A stretch of DNA of 64,000 nt. Source: Aquitalea magnusonii (lineage in GTDB: Bacteria > Pseudomonadota > Gammaproteobacteria > Burkholderiales > Chromobacteriaceae). The translations under genes were made by a program, and so were the position numbers. Each line of letters begins with the position of its first letter. The stretch's first letter is position 1. The stretch is from assembly GCF_002217795.2 (NCBI RefSeq), contig NZ_AP018823.1:2542001-2606000 (forward strand). The letters run 5' to 3'. Of the stretch, positions 39,023-48,372 are shown in pieces. The notes beneath the pieces are model-generated. The model was not told the origin of the DNA. It worked only from the letters and a program-made list of their open reading frames with translations, and did no database searches.

Positions 39023-40204
39023 TTACTGGGTCAACACCACCGGAGCATCGGCACGCCAGCTGACAAATACCGGGTCACCCCAGGTGGGGGCGGTTTCGTC
39101 GGCATCGTACCAGCGCGAGGACGGCACCACCGATTTCACCACCTTGCCGCTGGCCAGCTTGATGTGGAACACGGAATAGCTGCCCATGTAGGCAATGTTT
39201 TCCACCACGCCGGCGGCCATGTTCGGGCCGGCAGCAACGGTCTTGCGGTCCAGACGGACATCTTCCGGACGGACACTGGCCCACACATGCATGCCCTTGG
39301 GACCGGTAATGCCGTGGTCGATGCGGACCACACCGCCCAGCTCCTGCGAGGTGATTTCCACCCGGTCGGATTCATCCACCGTCACCGCACCCTCAAACAT
39401 ATTGGTTTCACCGATGAATTCGGCGGTGAAACGACAGTTGGGGTAGTCGTAGATCTCGGTCGGGGTGCCCACTTGCAGCAGCTTGCCTTCGGACATGATG
39501 CCGATGCGGTCCGCCATGGTCATGGCTTCTTCCTGATCGTGCGTCACCATGATGCAGGTCACGCCCACCTTTTCGATGGTGCTGGCCAGTTCCAACTGGG
39601 TTTGCTGACGCAGCTTCTTGTCCAGCGCGCCCAGCGGTTCGTCCAGCAGCAGCAGCTTGGGACGCTTGGCCAGGCTGCGCGCCAGCGCCACGCGCTGTTG
39701 CTGGCCACCGGAGAGCTGGTGCGGCTTGCGGTTGGCATACTTGCGCATCTGCACCAGGTCGAGCATTTCGTCCACACGGGCGCTGATTTCCGCCTTGGGC
39801 AGCTTGTCCTGCTTCAGACCGAAAGCAATGTTCTCGGCCACCGTCATGTGGGGGAACAGCGCATAGCTCTGGAACATCATATTGACCGGACGCTCGTACG
39901 GCTCCAGGCCGATGACGTCCTCGCCATCCAGAATGATCTTGCCCGAGGTTGGGGAATCCATGCCTGCCAGCATGCGCAGCAGTGTGGATTTGCCGCAGCC
40001 GGAACTACCCAGCAGGGCAAAGATTTCGTGCTGTCTGATGTCCAGATCAACATGATCAACGGCAACGTTGTCACCAAATTTCTTCAGCACCCCACTGATT
40101 CTCAGATAGGGCTTGTCATTGGCTTGCACGCTCTGAACCTGCTTGGCAGCCTGTGCACCAGCAACTGATTGAACCGGCTTATTGGCCGCTACAGCATCCG
40201 TCAT
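39023..40204 (-). CDS. potG: Putrescine ABC transporter ATP-binding protein
   Basis: Peripheral ATPase of a spermidine/putrescine importer, 393 residues. Walker [19 protein letters not shown] at about 64-81, signature [17 protein letters not shown], Walker [16 protein letters not shown]-loop [10 protein letters not shown], then a TOBE/OB domain. Its sequence [13 protein letters not shown] matches PotG of PotFGHI more than PotA. It has an unusual Ala/Gln/Val-rich N-terminal extension of about 30 residues. The membrane (potH, potI) and binding (potF) genes are not next to it, so it stands alone here. Confidence 0.92.
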   Translation of the reverse strand: MTDAVAANKPVQSVAGAQAAKQVQSVQANDKPYLRISGVLKKFGDNVAVDHVDLDIRQHEIFALLGSSGCGKSTLLRMLAGMDSPTSGKIILDGEDVIGLEPYERPVNMMFQSYALFPHMTVAENIAFGLKQDKLPKAEISARVDEMLDLVQMRKYANRKPHQLSGGQQQRVALARSLAKRPKLLLLDEPLGALDKKLRQQTQLELASTIEKVGVTCIMVTHDQEEAMTMADRIGIMSEGKLLQVGTPTEIYDYPNCRFTAEFIGETNMFEGAVTVDESDRVEITSQELGGVVRIDHGITGPKGMHVWASVRPEDVRLDRKTVAAGPNMAAGVVENIAYMGSYSVFHIKLASGKVVKSVVPSSRWYDADETAPTWGDPVFVSWRADAPVVLTQ

Positions 40205-40792
40205 GATTTTGCTCCCTCCTACTATTCCAGCCTTGGCGGCTGATTTCGCGTGTCTGCGACCTGATTATCGGGTCAGCTTCCAGGATGGACAGACTGGCTG
40301 TCCCTTCCACTCGCACCTGATCCGCTTTCAAAACAATACCAGTCCCTACCGCGAATGGGCAGTGTCCGGCACAGAAAAAAGCGGGAAAAAAACGATCAAA
40401 CCGGAAACGATAACACTACGAGGAGGTGTGCTGAAACAGGCGTGACCTGTGTTGCCGTCATGGATGGCAATGCGCGCGGTGGCATATTTCATGCTGGCTC
40501 CTCCCCTACTCTCCCAAACTACGATCAGTCTTGGGCCTTGATCACAGAATGGGCGTTTCCGTCCGCGTGATCAAACTTCCCGTTGCTGCCCAGAGCAGTC
40601 TTTGTGCTGCTCTTTTCTGGAGAGAAGCCTAGCTTACGTTTAATAAATTTGACAAGCCTCAAGTCAAAACTTGATCAAAAGTGACATGGCAATGTGGCTT
40701 CCCAGCCTCACAGCGCTGGTTTTCTGGAAAACAGGCAGCGCAGAGTGGAAATATTTGATACAAAACAGGCAAAGCAGGTCTGCTTGTTTAAT
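40205..40792. other. Intergenic region upstream of potG with repeated GATCAAA elements
   Basis: 588 bases with no convincing gene. It must hold the potG promoter. The heptamer TGATCAA or its near form GATCAAA occurs at 40394-40400, 40538-40544 (as TTGATCA), 40568-40575 and 40671-40680. A partial dyad TTTGAC...GTCAAA spans 40648-40668. These may be operator sites of one regulator, but spacing is irregular and no promoter was assigned. Confidence 0.4.
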
Positions 40793-42619
40793 TCATCGAA
40801 CAGCCACGCTCTGCGATGGATCCGGCAGGGCAAGCTGCTGGCGACGCTCGACAAACAGGGCCGAGCCAAGCTGTTTTTTTGCCTGCTTCTTGGCTTCGGC
40901 CGTTGCCGAGCCCACTTCGTAGTGACTGGGATATTGCCCCGGCCCTACCCGCACCACGCCCACGGACAAGGAAGTCAGTGGAAAACGTACTTGCTCGCCG
41001 TTACGGCCAGTCATCTCGAAACCGCCGGCAGCCAGATGGGCAGGATCAAAAAAGCCACGCACGGTGCGATCAAACTCTTGCAGCATGGATTGCAGCTTTT
41101 GCTGCCAGTCGGTGGACTGCAGCAGCAGGGCGAAATCATCCCCACCGACATGGCCGACAAAATCACGATCCGGGTCGGCACACTCCACCAGCAGCCGCCC
41201 TACCAACTGGATCATCTCGTCACCAGCGGCATAGCCGTACAGATCATTAAAGGGTTTGAAATTGTCCAGGTCGGCATACGCCACCACAAAGGGCAGCCGT
41301 GCTTCCAGCAAGCGGTCTATGGCCTCGGACAGCGGCACATTGCCCGGCAGACCGGTCAGCGGATTGGCATAGCGGGCGGCGGAAATCTGCAGCTCGGTCA
41401 TCTTGCGCATCAGGGCAAAACCGGTGCCCATGCCCAGGTAACGCCCCTCCTCGGTGATGATGAAGCCATCCACCAGGTAGCGCTGCTCGGACGCCACCAC
41501 CAGGGTGGACAGCTCATGTACATTCAGGTCGGCACTGACAATCAGCGGCTGCTTGTCCATCATCATGGTGCAGGGCTTTTTGCCGTAAAGTTCACGGTTG
41601 AAGGGCTTGGCAAAGCTCTCCAGCAAATGATGTCGCCGCAACAGGCCAATCGGCACCCCATGCTCCACCACCGGAATGGCAAAGCGGGCCGGATCACCGG
41701 CAAACAGCCGGTAGGCGGCCTCGTTGGGGATATTGGGCTCCAGATAAGGCACTTCCTGCAACAAATCACGCGCCGTTGCCGTCATTTGCCAGGGCAGGCG
41801 CATCCTGCCTCCCGACCAGGACACCCCGCTGACATGAATCTGCAAGTCCAGTGCCGGCACCGGGCTGGGCCGTGCCAGCAGATAGCCCTGGCCGTAGCGT
41901 ACGCCCAGGCGCTGCAAGGTGCGCAATTCGGCCACCGTCTCGATGCCCTCGGCCACCAGCAATGCGCCGGACTGGCGGGCGATATCCACCATCGAGCGGA
42001 CAAACTGCTCTTTGAGCGGATCCAGATGCAGTTGTTGCACGAAGTGCTTGTCCAGCTTGACGAAATCGGGCCGTAACTCCGACCACAGCCTGAGGTTGGA
42101 AAAGCCCTCTCCCAGATCATCCAGCGCAATGCGAAAGCCATTCTCACGATAATGCTCGGTAGCCCGGCGCAAGGTGGAATAGCAGGCACTGGGGGTGGTT
42201 TCGGTCACTTCGATGATGATGCGCTCAGCCGGCAGGCCGATCTTGCCAAGAAACGCCAGTGTCTCGCCTTGCCGGTGCTCCGGTGCCAGCAAGGTGGCCG
42301 GACAGATATTCAGGAACAGCAAACCGGAGAGGCCCAGTTCGACAAAACGCTCCATGGTGACCTGGCGGCAGGTACGATCCAACTGCACGGTGAGATTGCA
42401 GCGCTCCGCCTGGTCAAACAGATTGACCGGCGCATGCAAGGCGCTGTTGGAAGGGCCACGGATCAAGCCCTCATAGCCAAAGACCTGGCCATTCTCGAGG
42501 TCGACAATAGGCTGGAACACCGGCTGCAAACGCCGTTCGTTGATGATCAGTTCCAGTTCCTGACAGCGCGAGCCCAATTGCTCAAGCGCAGCCACTTCCC
42601 TATCAGACATACAGTTCAT
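40793..42619 (-). CDS. EAL - CBS pair - GGDEF cyclic-di-GMP protein
   Basis: Soluble protein of 608 residues with no TM helix. N-terminal EAL domain (about 30-265): the EAL motif is EGL (GYEGLIRG), and the metal and catalytic residues are present (LNICPA, IEVTETT, ALDDLGEG, KLDKHF, AEGIET, GQGYLLARP), so phosphodiesterase activity is possible. A CBS-pair region (about 275-420) may bind nucleotide. The C-terminal GGDEF domain (about 430-590) has DLDNFKPFNDLYGYAAGDEM and the active-site loop as GGDDF; no RxxD inhibitory site is seen. Domain order EAL first is the reverse of the common GGDEF-EAL. Its sign (making or breaking c-di-GMP) cannot be told. Confidence 0.9.
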   Translation of the reverse strand: MNCMSDREVAALEQLGSRCQELELIINERRLQPVFQPIVDLENGQVFGYEGLIRGPSNSALHAPVNLFDQAERCNLTVQLDRTCRQVTMERFVELGLSGLLFLNICPATLLAPEHRQGETLAFLGKIGLPAERIIIEVTETTPSACYSTLRRATEHYRENGFRIALDDLGEGFSNLRLWSELRPDFVKLDKHFVQQLHLDPLKEQFVRSMVDIARQSGALLVAEGIETVAELRTLQRLGVRYGQGYLLARPSPVPALDLQIHVSGVSWSGGRMRLPWQMTATARDLLQEVPYLEPNIPNEAAYRLFAGDPARFAIPVVEHGVPIGLLRRHHLLESFAKPFNRELYGKKPCTMMMDKQPLIVSADLNVHELSTLVVASEQRYLVDGFIITEEGRYLGMGTGFALMRKMTELQISAARYANPLTGLPGNVPLSEAIDRLLEARLPFVVAYADLDNFKPFNDLYGYAAGDEMIQLVGRLLVECADPDRDFVGHVGGDDFALLLQSTDWQQKLQSMLQEFDRTVRGFFDPAHLAAGGFEMTGRNGEQVRFPLTSLSVGVVRVGPGQYPSHYEVGSATAEAKKQAKKQLGSALFVERRQQLALPDPSQSVAVR

Positions 42620-42810
42620 ATCCGGTGATCACGTCATCCCGCCATTGTACATCCCAGCACTTTAAACAGGATTAATGACAATCTGTTTACCTAAGCACGC
42701 TATCTGTCAGCAAAACCACAGCATACTGGCTGTGTGGCAACAATGCAGCCTAGAATGAAGTCATCCAGTGCCGCCATCCGGCGGACACAGCGCCCCTGGG
42801 AGCCTCTCTC

Positions 42811-43599
42811 ATGCCTCACATCACGCTTGACGGCTATTCGCTGTTTTACGAAATAAGCGGACACGGTCAGCACACCCTGATGCTGTTCAATGGCATCACC
42901 ATGTCGACACCGGCCTGGTCGCTGCTGACACCGGCACTGGAAAGTCACTACCAGGTACTGCGGCTGGATTTCCTCGGCCAGGGCCAAAGCGACAAGCCGG
43001 CAACCGAGAAATATGCACTGGCCACGCAGGCCGATCTGGCAGCCGCCCTGCTGGATGCATTGCAACTGGAAAAAGTATTCCTGGTGGGCTTGTCCTACGG
43101 CGGCATGGTGGCACAACACTTTGCCCATCGGCATGCACACCGGCTGCACAAGCTGCTGCTGGCCTCCACCCTGGCCTGGTCGGATGAAGCCAGCAACCGC
43201 ATCAGCCAGAGCTGGATCGAGTGCAATCAGGCCGGCGGACTGGATTTGCGCTTCAATGCCAGTGTGCCATGGCTGTTTTCCAGCCGCTTTCTGGCGGCCA
43301 ATGCCGCCATGCTGGAAGACATGAAAGTGATGGCAGGCATGGTGGACTGGGATGCCGTCATCCGCCTGATCAATGGCGTGAAAGAGCACGACGCGCGTAA
43401 CTGGCTGCAACAGATCAAACTGCCCTGCCACATCCTGCTGGGTAACGAGGATAGACTGACACCGCGCTATCAGGCAGAACTGTTGCAGGAAAGAATCAGC
43501 GGTGCCACGCTGGAGCTGATTCCACACGCGGCACATGTATTGCATATCGAGGCAGCAGAAGCCTTTACCCGCAGCATTTTTCGCTTTTGCCAACCCTGA
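42811..43599 (+). CDS. Alpha/beta hydrolase
   Basis: Soluble hydrolase, 262 residues. Catalytic Ser in LVGLSYGGMVAQHF (about 95), Asp in LLGNEDRLTPRYQ (about 215) and His in IPHAAHVLHIEAAE (about 243) make the usual triad; the oxyanion part is LFNGITMSTPAW. It resembles the 3-oxoadipate enol-lactonase/esterase group, but no aromatic-degradation genes are near, so the substrate is unknown. It lies 33 bases before the crotonase gene and is probably co-transcribed with it. Confidence 0.85.
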   Translation: MPHITLDGYSLFYEISGHGQHTLMLFNGITMSTPAWSLLTPALESHYQVLRLDFLGQGQSDKPATEKYALATQADLAAALLDALQLEKVFLVGLSYGGMVAQHFAHRHAHRLHKLLLASTLAWSDEASNRISQSWIECNQAGGLDLRFNASVPWLFSSRFLAANAAMLEDMKVMAGMVDWDAVIRLINGVKEHDARNWLQQIKLPCHILLGNEDRLTPRYQAELLQERISGATLELIPHAAHVLHIEAAEAFTRSIFRFCQP

Positions 43600-43632
43600 G
43601 GCGGCACCCACAACAACAACAAGGAGAAACGC

Positions 43633-44418
43633 ATGGAAGACGCCGTATTACTGAAAGTCAGCCCGCAGGGCATCGCTACCATCTGCCTGAACCGGGGTGA
43701 ACTGCACAATGCGCTGGATGACAGAATGGTGGAACTGCTGACCGCCACCTTGCAGACCGTGGCCGAGGATGACAGCATCCGTGTCGTGGTACTGACCGGC
43801 GAGGGCATCAGTTTTTCCGCCGGCCATGACAGCGCATGGCTGCGCAAGCTGACCGAATTTGACGAAGCCCGGCAACGCCGCGATGCGCAAAAGCTGTCCA
43901 TCCTGCTAGAAACGCTGGACCACCTGCCCAAGCCCACCATTGCCCGGGTACAGGGTTCTGCCTTTGGCATCGGTGCGGCCCTGGTTGCCTGCTGCGATGT
44001 GTCCATCAGCGTATCCGAGGCCCTGTTCTGCTTTTCCGACGTCAAACTGGGCATCATCCCGGCGCTGGCTGCACCATACATCGTACGTGCCATCGGCCCG
44101 CGCGCTGCGCGGCGCTACTTTGTCACGGCAGAGCGCATCAATGCCGGCAAGGCACGCAGGCTGGGCCTGATTCATCAGACGGTGGAAAACGATGAGCTGG
44201 AGGATGCCGTTGAGCACATGTGCCGCCAGCTACTGCTGAACGGCCCGCAGGCCATGGTAGCGGCCAAGCAGCTGATTCGCGATATCGAACACCGTGATAT
44301 CGCCCCCGAGGTGATTGCGCTCACCATAGACCGCATGGTAGCCCTGCGCCGCAGCGAAGAAGGCCAGGAAGGCGTCAAGGCCTTTCTGGAAATGCGCAAA
44401 CCAGGCTGGATAGACTGA
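43633..44418 (+). CDS. Enoyl-CoA hydratase/isomerase family protein, LiuC-like
   Basis: Crotonase of 261 residues. The oxyanion-hole segments are FSAGHDSAWLRK (about 62-73) and GSAFGIGAALVACCDV. By recall the stretch KLGIIPALAAPYIVRAIGPR and then AARRYFVTAERINAGKARR is close to methylglutaconyl-CoA hydratase (LiuC) of leucine breakdown. Aligned by eye to rat mitochondrial hydratase, Glu144 is Ala and Glu164 is Asp (FSDVKLG). The first change seems usual in LiuC; the second is not. No other liu genes are next to it, so the reaction is uncertain. AAGGAG precedes the ATG. Confidence 0.85.
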   Translation: MEDAVLLKVSPQGIATICLNRGELHNALDDRMVELLTATLQTVAEDDSIRVVVLTGEGISFSAGHDSAWLRKLTEFDEARQRRDAQKLSILLETLDHLPKPTIARVQGSAFGIGAALVACCDVSISVSEALFCFSDVKLGIIPALAAPYIVRAIGPRAARRYFVTAERINAGKARRLGLIHQTVENDELEDAVEHMCRQLLLNGPQAMVAAKQLIRDIEHRDIAPEVIALTIDRMVALRRSEEGQEGVKAFLEMRKPGWID

Positions 44419-44520
44419 GGTTTGCCCAGAAACGGCATGCCCGTTCATCTACGCGGCATGCCGGCTGCACAGCAGCCGGAAATGGTTACAATCGGCCATC
44501 CCTATTGTGCAGGACTGCCA

Positions 44521-45528
44521 ATGACCACCCCACCCTCCCGTTTCCTGCAGCAGGTGCTATCCGCCACGGCACCGCAAGCACAGGACTGGCACCTGGCCAG
44601 TGGCGTGCTGGCGCGCTGGCATAGTGACAATGCGGTTGAACTGCTGCCGGCGGCGGCCCATCCCGCGGGCCACCACATCCTGCTGTCCTGCGGCATTCAT
44701 GGCAACGAAACCGCACCGGTTGAAGTCGTGGACAAGATGCTCGCCGACATTGCCAGTGGCAATCTGCCGCTGCAGCACCGCGTACTGGTGCTGTTTGGCA
44801 ATCCCGACGCCATGCGCCAGGGAGAGCGTTATCTGGACTACGACCTCAACCGCCTGTTCTGTGGTGCGCACCAGCAACACCCCGACACCCGCGAGGCCGG
44901 GCATGCGGCACGGCTGGAACAGCAGGCCGCACGGTTCTTCCGGCATGCGCCAGCGACTGCGCCGCGCCTGCACTACGACCTGCACACTGCCATCCGTGGC
45001 TCGGTATATGAAAAGTTTGCCATCTACCCCTTCTTGCACCAGCGCGCGCATGATCCGGCCCAACTGGCCTGGCTGAAACACTGCGGCATCGAGGCCGTGC
45101 TGCTGCACAGCAAGCCGGCCAATACCTTCAGCTACTACACCAGCCACTACCATCAGGCGCATGCCTTTACCCTGGAGCTGGGCAAGGCACGTCCGTTTGG
45201 CCAAAACGATCTGTCGCGCTTTGCCGGCATCGACCAGGCGCTGCGCCAGCTAGTGAGCAATACCACCCCGGCGCTGGCCGCCTATCAGCCGGGTGACTAT
45301 CCGCTATTTCGCGCCAAGTACGACCTGATCAAGCACAGCCAAGCGTTCCGCCTGTACCTGGATGCCGATGTGGAAAATTTCACCGCGCTGCCTGATGGTT
45401 TCCTGATTGCCGAAGATGGTGCGCAGCGCTATGTGGCCACAGGCGGGGCCGAGCGCATCCTGTTTCCCAACCCCGGCGTCAAACCCGGCCTGCGCGCCGG
45501 CATCATCGTGGAGCCGGCAACGCTGTAA
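44521..45528 (+). CDS. astE: Succinylglutamate desuccinylase
   Basis: Last enzyme of the arginine succinyltransferase pathway, cutting N-succinylglutamate to succinate and glutamate. The 335-residue zinc hydrolase has the metal motif SCGIHGNETAPVEVVDKML (His and Glu, about 55-70), DYDLNRLFCG, and the second His in LHYDLHTAIRGS; the catalytic Glu lies in AFTLELGKARPFG. The other ast genes are not in this window. The ATG at 44521 starts the conserved region; frames upstream overlap the crotonase gene. Fits with the arginine/polyamine genes nearby. Confidence 0.93.
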   Translation: MTTPPSRFLQQVLSATAPQAQDWHLASGVLARWHSDNAVELLPAAAHPAGHHILLSCGIHGNETAPVEVVDKMLADIASGNLPLQHRVLVLFGNPDAMRQGERYLDYDLNRLFCGAHQQHPDTREAGHAARLEQQAARFFRHAPATAPRLHYDLHTAIRGSVYEKFAIYPFLHQRAHDPAQLAWLKHCGIEAVLLHSKPANTFSYYTSHYHQAHAFTLELGKARPFGQNDLSRFAGIDQALRQLVSNTTPALAAYQPGDYPLFRAKYDLIKHSQAFRLYLDADVENFTALPDGFLIAEDGAQRYVATGGAERILFPNPGVKPGLRAGIIVEPATL

Positions 45529-45544
45529 ACCCGCCAGGCAAATG

Positions 45545-45572
45545 AAAACGGCTACCATGTGGTAGCCGTTTC
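45545..45572. terminator. Bidirectional terminator between astE and flgL
   Basis: AAAACGGCTACC pairs with GGTAGCCGTTT around ATGT, followed by CGTTT. Serves the two converging genes. Confidence 0.8.
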
Positions 45573-45596
45573 GTTTAACCCGCAATACTGCCGCCG

Positions 45597-46511
45597 TCAG
45601 GACATGTAATTGAACAGTGAAAGACTAGTGACCTTGTTGTAAACCAACTGGCTGTATTTCAAGGATGTCTGGGTCTGGGTGAAGCTGGTGATGGCACTTG
45701 GCATGTCCAGATCCTGCAAGTCACTGATGCCGCTCTTGTACTGCAGGCCCAGTTGGGTACCCATATCCTGCACGCTCTGGTTTTCCTGGCGGCGCGCGCC
45801 AATCGAGGCGATATTGGTGGCCAGATTCTTCTGCGCGGCATCCAGCGCCGACACGATATTGCCCATATCGGTGCTGTAGGTGGATGGCTTGGGGTTTTGC
45901 GCCAACAGATCATTCAAGGATTTGAGCGCGTCAAATACGGCAGTTGGACTGCTGGCATTGCCAAAGATATTGCTGCCGGCATCGGAAATCTGCATGCTGC
46001 GCGACGCACTGATCGGCACATTACGCTGGCCGGTGTCGCCCTTGTAGCTTGCGGTATAAGTGGCATCCAGCACATAGGGAGGCGTATCCACCTTGTTGCC
46101 GCTGAACAGATAGTTGCCCTTGCCATCGGTAGCATTGGCATAGCCGGTCATTTCGGAAATGCCTTCCTGCACCTGCTTCTGAATCATCAGCAACTGGTCG
46201 GATGACAAAACGGTATTGCCGGCCTGGATGGCAACGGCTTTCAGACTGGTCAGCAGATTGGAGGCATTGGACAGCTGCGACTCGGCCAGCGACAAGGTGG
46301 ACTCTACCGCCTTGGTATTGGTGATGTACTGGCTGTTCATGCCGTCGGACTGGTTCAGCTGCAGGATGCGTGCAGCGGCCACCGGGTCATCCGCCGGAGT
46401 AACCACCCGTTTTTGGGTATCCAGTTGCGACTGCAGCGACTGTAGCTGCGATTGCAGCGACTGCATGTCGTAAGTGCCGGTCAAGTAAGAAGTAGCGGTA
46501 CTGATTCTCAT
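45597..46511 (-). CDS. flgL: Flagellar hook-associated protein 3 (FlgL)
   Basis: Hook-filament junction protein, 304 residues, secreted through the flagellar type III apparatus. Terminal coiled coils resemble flagellin: RISTATSYLTGTYDMQSLQS at the N-terminus, VVTPADDPVAAARILQLNQS, and a C-terminal helix TQTQTSLKYSQLVYNKVTSL ending LFNYMS. Last gene of the late flgKL pair, 15 bases after flgK. Confidence 0.95.
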   Translation of the reverse strand: MRISTATSYLTGTYDMQSLQSQLQSLQSQLDTQKRVVTPADDPVAAARILQLNQSDGMNSQYITNTKAVESTLSLAESQLSNASNLLTSLKAVAIQAGNTVLSSDQLLMIQKQVQEGISEMTGYANATDGKGNYLFSGNKVDTPPYVLDATYTASYKGDTGQRNVPISASRSMQISDAGSNIFGNASSPTAVFDALKSLNDLLAQNPKPSTYSTDMGNIVSALDAAQKNLATNIASIGARRQENQSVQDMGTQLGLQYKSGISDLQDLDMPSAITSFTQTQTSLKYSQLVYNKVTSLSLFNYMS

Positions 46512-46526
46512 GATTCAACCCTCACC

Positions 46527-48326
46527 TCAGCCACCCATTTGCAGGATTTGCTGAAATAGTGTCTGTGCAATCTGAAGCACCTTGCCAGACGCCTGATATG
46601 CCTGTTGGTACTTGATCAGGTCGGCAGCTTCCTGATCCATGTTCACCCCGCTGACATTGGAGCGCGAGGTGGTGGCCTGCTGCAACAAGGTGGTTTGCGA
46701 TGCAGATGCCAGCTTCACGGTATTGGTGGCATTGCCCACATAACTTACCGTGGTGGAATAGAAGGTCTGGAAAGACTGCAGGCCGGTATTGGTACCATCC
46801 TTGGTCTCGTCCACGATCTTGCGTGTCTGCAAACTCATCATCTCGCCCAGATTGTTGCCGTTGCCGATCACCGCGGTACCGGTAGGCACCGGGGAGACAT
46901 TAATGGTCATGCCGGCTTTCATCTGGCCGGAAAGCTGGAACTTGATCCCCAGGTCATTGGCTGGCGAGGCATTGTCCACCAGCTTGTAACCATTGGATAC
47001 CGTGGGGTCCGGCACCACATTGAAGGTCTGGCCATTGTCCGGACCACCGGTCAGCGTCGCCGTGATGCTGGTGGCGGTAGTGGCATTGATGGTCATGCCG
47101 GTCAGGCCGGTAGCCGGGTGTGTCGACACCGACGGCGGTGACGAGGTGCTGGCCCAGCCATAGGTGCCGGGCATGCTGGCCCACACGCCGGACAGGGTGA
47201 CGCCGGTGCCCGATGGGGTGATGCCGCCCGAACCCAATTGCAGCGCGGAAGAAGCCGCCAGCTTGGACGGGTCGGCCAGCAACAGCTGCATATTGGCCAC
47301 GGCATCCTGCGGATGCGAGGCGTAGCTGCTCATGTCGGTAAAGATCAGCCCCCCCTGGTTGCCCGACAGATCACGCCCCAACTGGTTCTGGTAATTCATG
47401 GCCGTGGTGAAGTCAATCGCCAGAGTCCCCAGCTTCTGCTGGGTGGTCAGCAAGGGGCCGTCACGGTAATCCAGATAGCCCGCCAACTGCCCGCCAGCCA
47501 GCGCCGTGCTGGGTACCACGGTAGTGGTGCCATTCGGATTGGGATAGGTAACTTGCACATTCAGCGGATTGGCCGGGTCCTTCTGGGTACCCAGCTTGGT
47601 AAGCACGCTGCCCATCACCAGGGCCTGGCCATTACCGATGAACACGCTGTAGGTGCCATCAGACTGCGGCACGGCCTTGGCCGTCACCAACTTGTTCAGT
47701 TGCTCCATGGCCTGATCACGCTGGTCCATCAGGTCATTGGGCTGTTGCTGGGTGTTGCCGGCGGCAGCGGCGGCAATCTGGTTATTCAGATCGGCAATAT
47801 TCTGCGCCAGGGCATTGATGCTGTTTACCGTGCTGGTGATCTGCGAATTGGCACCGGCCTGCATTTGCGACAGGTTGTTGCCGATGGCTGTGAAGTTGGA
47901 TACCAGCGCCTGCGACATATTGACCACGGTCTGGCGGCTGGGAATCGACGAAGGGTCTTGTGACAGCGTCTGCAGGCTGCTGTAGAAACTCTGGAAAGAG
48001 TTGCTCAGGCCAACGGTGGGATCGGACAGCAGATTATTGATCTGGTTAAGCTGCGACAGCTGGCTGGAGTAGTAATTGCTGCCGGACTGGGCGGCCAACA
48101 CCTGGGAATCCAGATATCTGTCGTAGATGCGGCTGACACCGGTGATATCCACGCCCTGCCCCAGATAACCAAAGCCTTCCTGCTGCGGCATGCGGGCCGC
48201 CTGGCTCATGACCTGACGGTTGTAGCCGGGGGTGTTGCCATTGGCAATGTTCTGGCCGACGACAGACAGCGCAGTTTGCGCTGCGTTCAGACCGCTGACA
48301 CCAATGGAAAAAATATTCGAGCCCAT
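46527..48326 (-). CDS. flgK: Flagellar hook-associated protein 1 (FlgK)
   Basis: First hook-filament junction protein, 599 residues. The N-terminus GSNIFSIGVSGLNAAQTALS with VVGQNIANGNTPGYNRQV is the family signature; the C-terminal DQEAADLIKYQQAYQASGKV matches the axial-protein end. The middle (about 310-480) is Gly/Thr/Ser-rich and variable. The ATG at 48324-48326 has AGAGG at 5 bases; two earlier in-frame starts (48329, 48332) overlap the ribosome-binding site. A near-consensus FliA promoter lies just upstream. Confidence 0.96.
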   Translation of the reverse strand: MGSNIFSIGVSGLNAAQTALSVVGQNIANGNTPGYNRQVMSQAARMPQQEGFGYLGQGVDITGVSRIYDRYLDSQVLAAQSGSNYYSSQLSQLNQINNLLSDPTVGLSNSFQSFYSSLQTLSQDPSSIPSRQTVVNMSQALVSNFTAIGNNLSQMQAGANSQITSTVNSINALAQNIADLNNQIAAAAAGNTQQQPNDLMDQRDQAMEQLNKLVTAKAVPQSDGTYSVFIGNGQALVMGSVLTKLGTQKDPANPLNVQVTYPNPNGTTTVVPSTALAGGQLAGYLDYRDGPLLTTQQKLGTLAIDFTTAMNYQNQLGRDLSGNQGGLIFTDMSSYASHPQDAVANMQLLLADPSKLAASSALQLGSGGITPSGTGVTLSGVWASMPGTYGWASTSSPPSVSTHPATGLTGMTINATTATSITATLTGGPDNGQTFNVVPDPTVSNGYKLVDNASPANDLGIKFQLSGQMKAGMTINVSPVPTGTAVIGNGNNLGEMMSLQTRKIVDETKDGTNTGLQSFQTFYSTTVSYVGNATNTVKLASASQTTLLQQATTSRSNVSGVNMDQEAADLIKYQQAYQASGKVLQIAQTLFQQILQMGG

Positions 48327-48344
48327 CATCACCTCTCTGCAGTC

Positions 48345-48371
48345 TTATCGACCGCAACTGCTGAAACTTTA
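48345..48371 (-). promoter_or_regulatory. Sigma-28 (FliA) promoter of flgKL
   Basis: On the minus strand TAAAGTTT (48364-48371), exactly 11 bases, then GTCGATAA (48345-48352). The consensus is TAAAGTTT-N11-GCCGATAA, so 15 of 16 positions match. It begins two bases after the flgJ stop. Confidence 0.88.
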
Positions 48372-48372
48372 A

